A DNA stretch of 64,000 nt from Conchocele bisecta. Taxonomy: Eukaryota; Mollusca; Bivalvia; Lucinida; Thyasiridae. Below, in pieces: positions 57,201 through 60,200 of the stretch. The DNA lies in NCBI GenBank assembly GCA_029237695.1, contig CM055265.1, positions 69,165,903 through 69,229,902 on the forward strand. The letters run 5' to 3'. The position numbers and the translations under genes are program-made. The notes under the pieces are model-generated. The model did not search any database. It was not told the origin of the DNA and worked only from the letters and a program-made list of their open reading frames with translations. Every line of letters begins with the position of its first letter. Position 1 is the stretch's first letter.

Positions 57201-60200
57201 CGCTGTATGATTCTTTATCTGTTGAAATACTATACAACTCGAATCAGTCTGCAGATGTTTCTTGATTGCACAATTACCGGCTGTAATGATCTTTCTGTTG
57301 AAATACTATACAACTCGAATCAGTCTGCAGATGTTTCTTGATTGCACAATTACCGGCTGTAATGATCTTTCTGTTGAAATACTATACAACTCGAATCAGT
57401 CTGCAGATGTTTCTTGATTGCACAATTACCGGCTGTAATGATCTTTCTGTTGAATACATACAACTCGAATCAGTCTGCAGAATGTTCTTGATTGCACAAT
57501 TACCGGCTGTAATGATCTTTCTGTTGAAATCAATACCAACTCGAATCAGTCTGCAGATGTTTCTTGATTGCACAATTACCGGCTGTAATGATCTTTCTGT
57601 TGAAATACTATACAACTCGAATCAGTCTGCATGTTTTCTTGATTGCACAATTACCGCTAATGATCTTTCTGTGAAATACATACAACTCGATCAGTCGCAG
57701 AGTTTCTTATTGCACCAATTACCGGCTGTATATGATCTTTCTGTTGAAATACTATACAACTCGAATCAGTCTATGCAGATGTTTCTTGATTGCACAATTA
57801 CCGGCTGTAATGATCTTTCTGTTGAAATACTATACAAACTCGAACAGTCAGAGTGTTTCTTGATTGCACAATTACCGCTGTATGATCTTCGTTGAAATAC
57901 TATACAACTCGAACAGTCTGCAAGATGTTTCTTTTTGAATTGCCACAATTCCGGCTGTAATGATCTTTCTGTTGAAATACTATACAACTCGAATCAGTCT
58001 ATGCAGATGTTTCTTGATTGCACAATTACCGGCTGTATATGATCTTTCTGTTGAAATACTATACAACTCGAATCTGTCTATGCAGATGTTTCTTGATTGC
58101 ACAATTACCGGCTGTATATGATCTTTCTGAAATACTTTCTGTGGAAATAACTTTTGAGGTCATTGAGAACCATTCCATTCCATACCTAGCGGTTTTGTTA
58201 ATTCTCTGTGTGACCTTTTCCCCTTTTAAGATAAAAAGGGCCTGATTTTGTCGACACTGCCCAAAAATCATACTTTTGTGGAGTGGGTGAATGGGTTTTA
58301 TCTGTTATGTTGTATTTTTTACTAATTTCCCAAAATGCATTATTTCATATATTAGAACTAACGACTGCATATATTTGATGTCAGATTAAAATTATGCAGA
58401 ACTGTTATATTGAATTTATTACATTATCACAGCCAAAATGGCTGTGATAATGTAATAAATTCAGTATAATAAAAATTAATAAATTTATCCTTAAATTGAT
58501 AAAAAGTGCCTGATTTTGTTGACACTGCCCAAAAGTCATAATTTTGTAGAGTGGGTGAATGGGTTTCATCTTTTATGTTGTATTTTTTACTAATTTCCTG
58601 TTTTCTCACAATGTGCTGTTCACACGCCCCTGTAATTCTGCAGTAAGCTGGAGCTGGAGCTATCTGCGACCACGCGTCAGCTGTGTAAGGACCTGCTCAG
58701 CTCCCTGGTCGTGAAAGTTCCCTCCGAGCCTCTGGCCGGATTCCGCATAGATAGCCGGACGATGCCCACGTCAAGCAGGTTCGTATAGAATGATGCCGAG
58801 GTCTTTGTGTTGTGATGAAAGCTGATTCCTTGATTCAGGGGTGGGAATTGTCAGGATATCAGGATATAACCTGATAATTGCAGAAAAATACTAGTTTCAA
58901 CATGGGAAACACACCTTTACGCATTTGAGAGGTGCAAAAATATGTTTTGCAATTTTCAGGATTTGGCGTTTGACAAACAACCCCTGTTGCATCTAGTAAA
59001 TTACCTTAAGGCCATAAAATAAAAGTACTTTGGTTCTCAGATATCGCAGCGTCAGAAAAATCCCTGCGTGTCAAGCATTTTATTGTTATGGAGAAATAAA
59101 ATTGTATTGTAAATTCGCCAAATGATCAATAAAAACTCTACCATGCAAAAAAAAAGTTAAAACCGATCATGTCTGATGAAAAAATATTTAAAAAATCCGC
59201 CATCCCGTGCCGCATTCCGCAAACCCCCGTGTCTGAGAAACATACTTTTGTTTTATGGCCTAACATTGCCTTGTTTCTCATGAAAGCAGTAAACGTGATT
59301 TATATCCAATGATCAGTCATATAAAATCCTTTACTGTACACACTAATAAGCATTTATTCTATACGTAATAAATAAAATATAACATTCGTGAAGATTTAAT
59401 ATGTTTAAATATGTTTACCGACTCGTAAGAAACTTAGCATAGCCTAACTATGCCGGCTTTTGTATTAAGTAAGTAAACATGTCTAACAAATTTATAATAA
59501 ATGTGGCCGTGACTGGAGATAAGGGGCTGATGGGGTTTGAGACTAGTATAGATCCTCACTGTTTGCCAGTCCATTAATGAAACACCATCATGCTTCTACC
59601 AAGCAATATAGATCGTTATCCTGTTGCATGTGCTATTTAATCAGGAGCTACACTGGTCACGAACGTCATAGGCCCCATTTCTCCAGTTACAGCCACAAAT
59701 TAAAATCCGTAAACATGTCTTAACAAATTTATAATAAATTTGACTGGAGAAATTGGGCTTATGGGTTTTCCGACCTATGTAGATCCAGATCAGCCTGTGC
59801 ATCCACTCAATCTGATCAGAATCTGCACTGGTCGCCATTCCATTAATTAAACACCATCATACAAGTATAGGAATGGGTTGTGGCTCATGTGTTAGAATAA
59901 TTCTTGGATTTACATTTATTGAGCATAGGCTGCATATGCAGCCTATGCTCAATAAATGTAAATATATGACTTTAATACTGAACGTTGTGAGTTTAAAACC
60001 TACCCTAGGGTATGAAAAATACTTTCATAGTATTTCCATCCCATTGGTCTGTTGAATGAGACTTTAAACTGTGGTCCCGTCCCTATATGACCTTAGCTGT
60101 TGCTGGGACGTTAAACCCATACACTTTCACTTTTCATAAGAAACTTGGCATAGCCTAACAATGGCGAATTTTGTATTAAGTAAACGTGTCCAACAAATGT

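Noticed and set aside
57338..57895. 185-codon + strand frame with 'ITGCNDLSVE' repeats
   Set aside because: By-product of the 76 bp array; no start context or domain.
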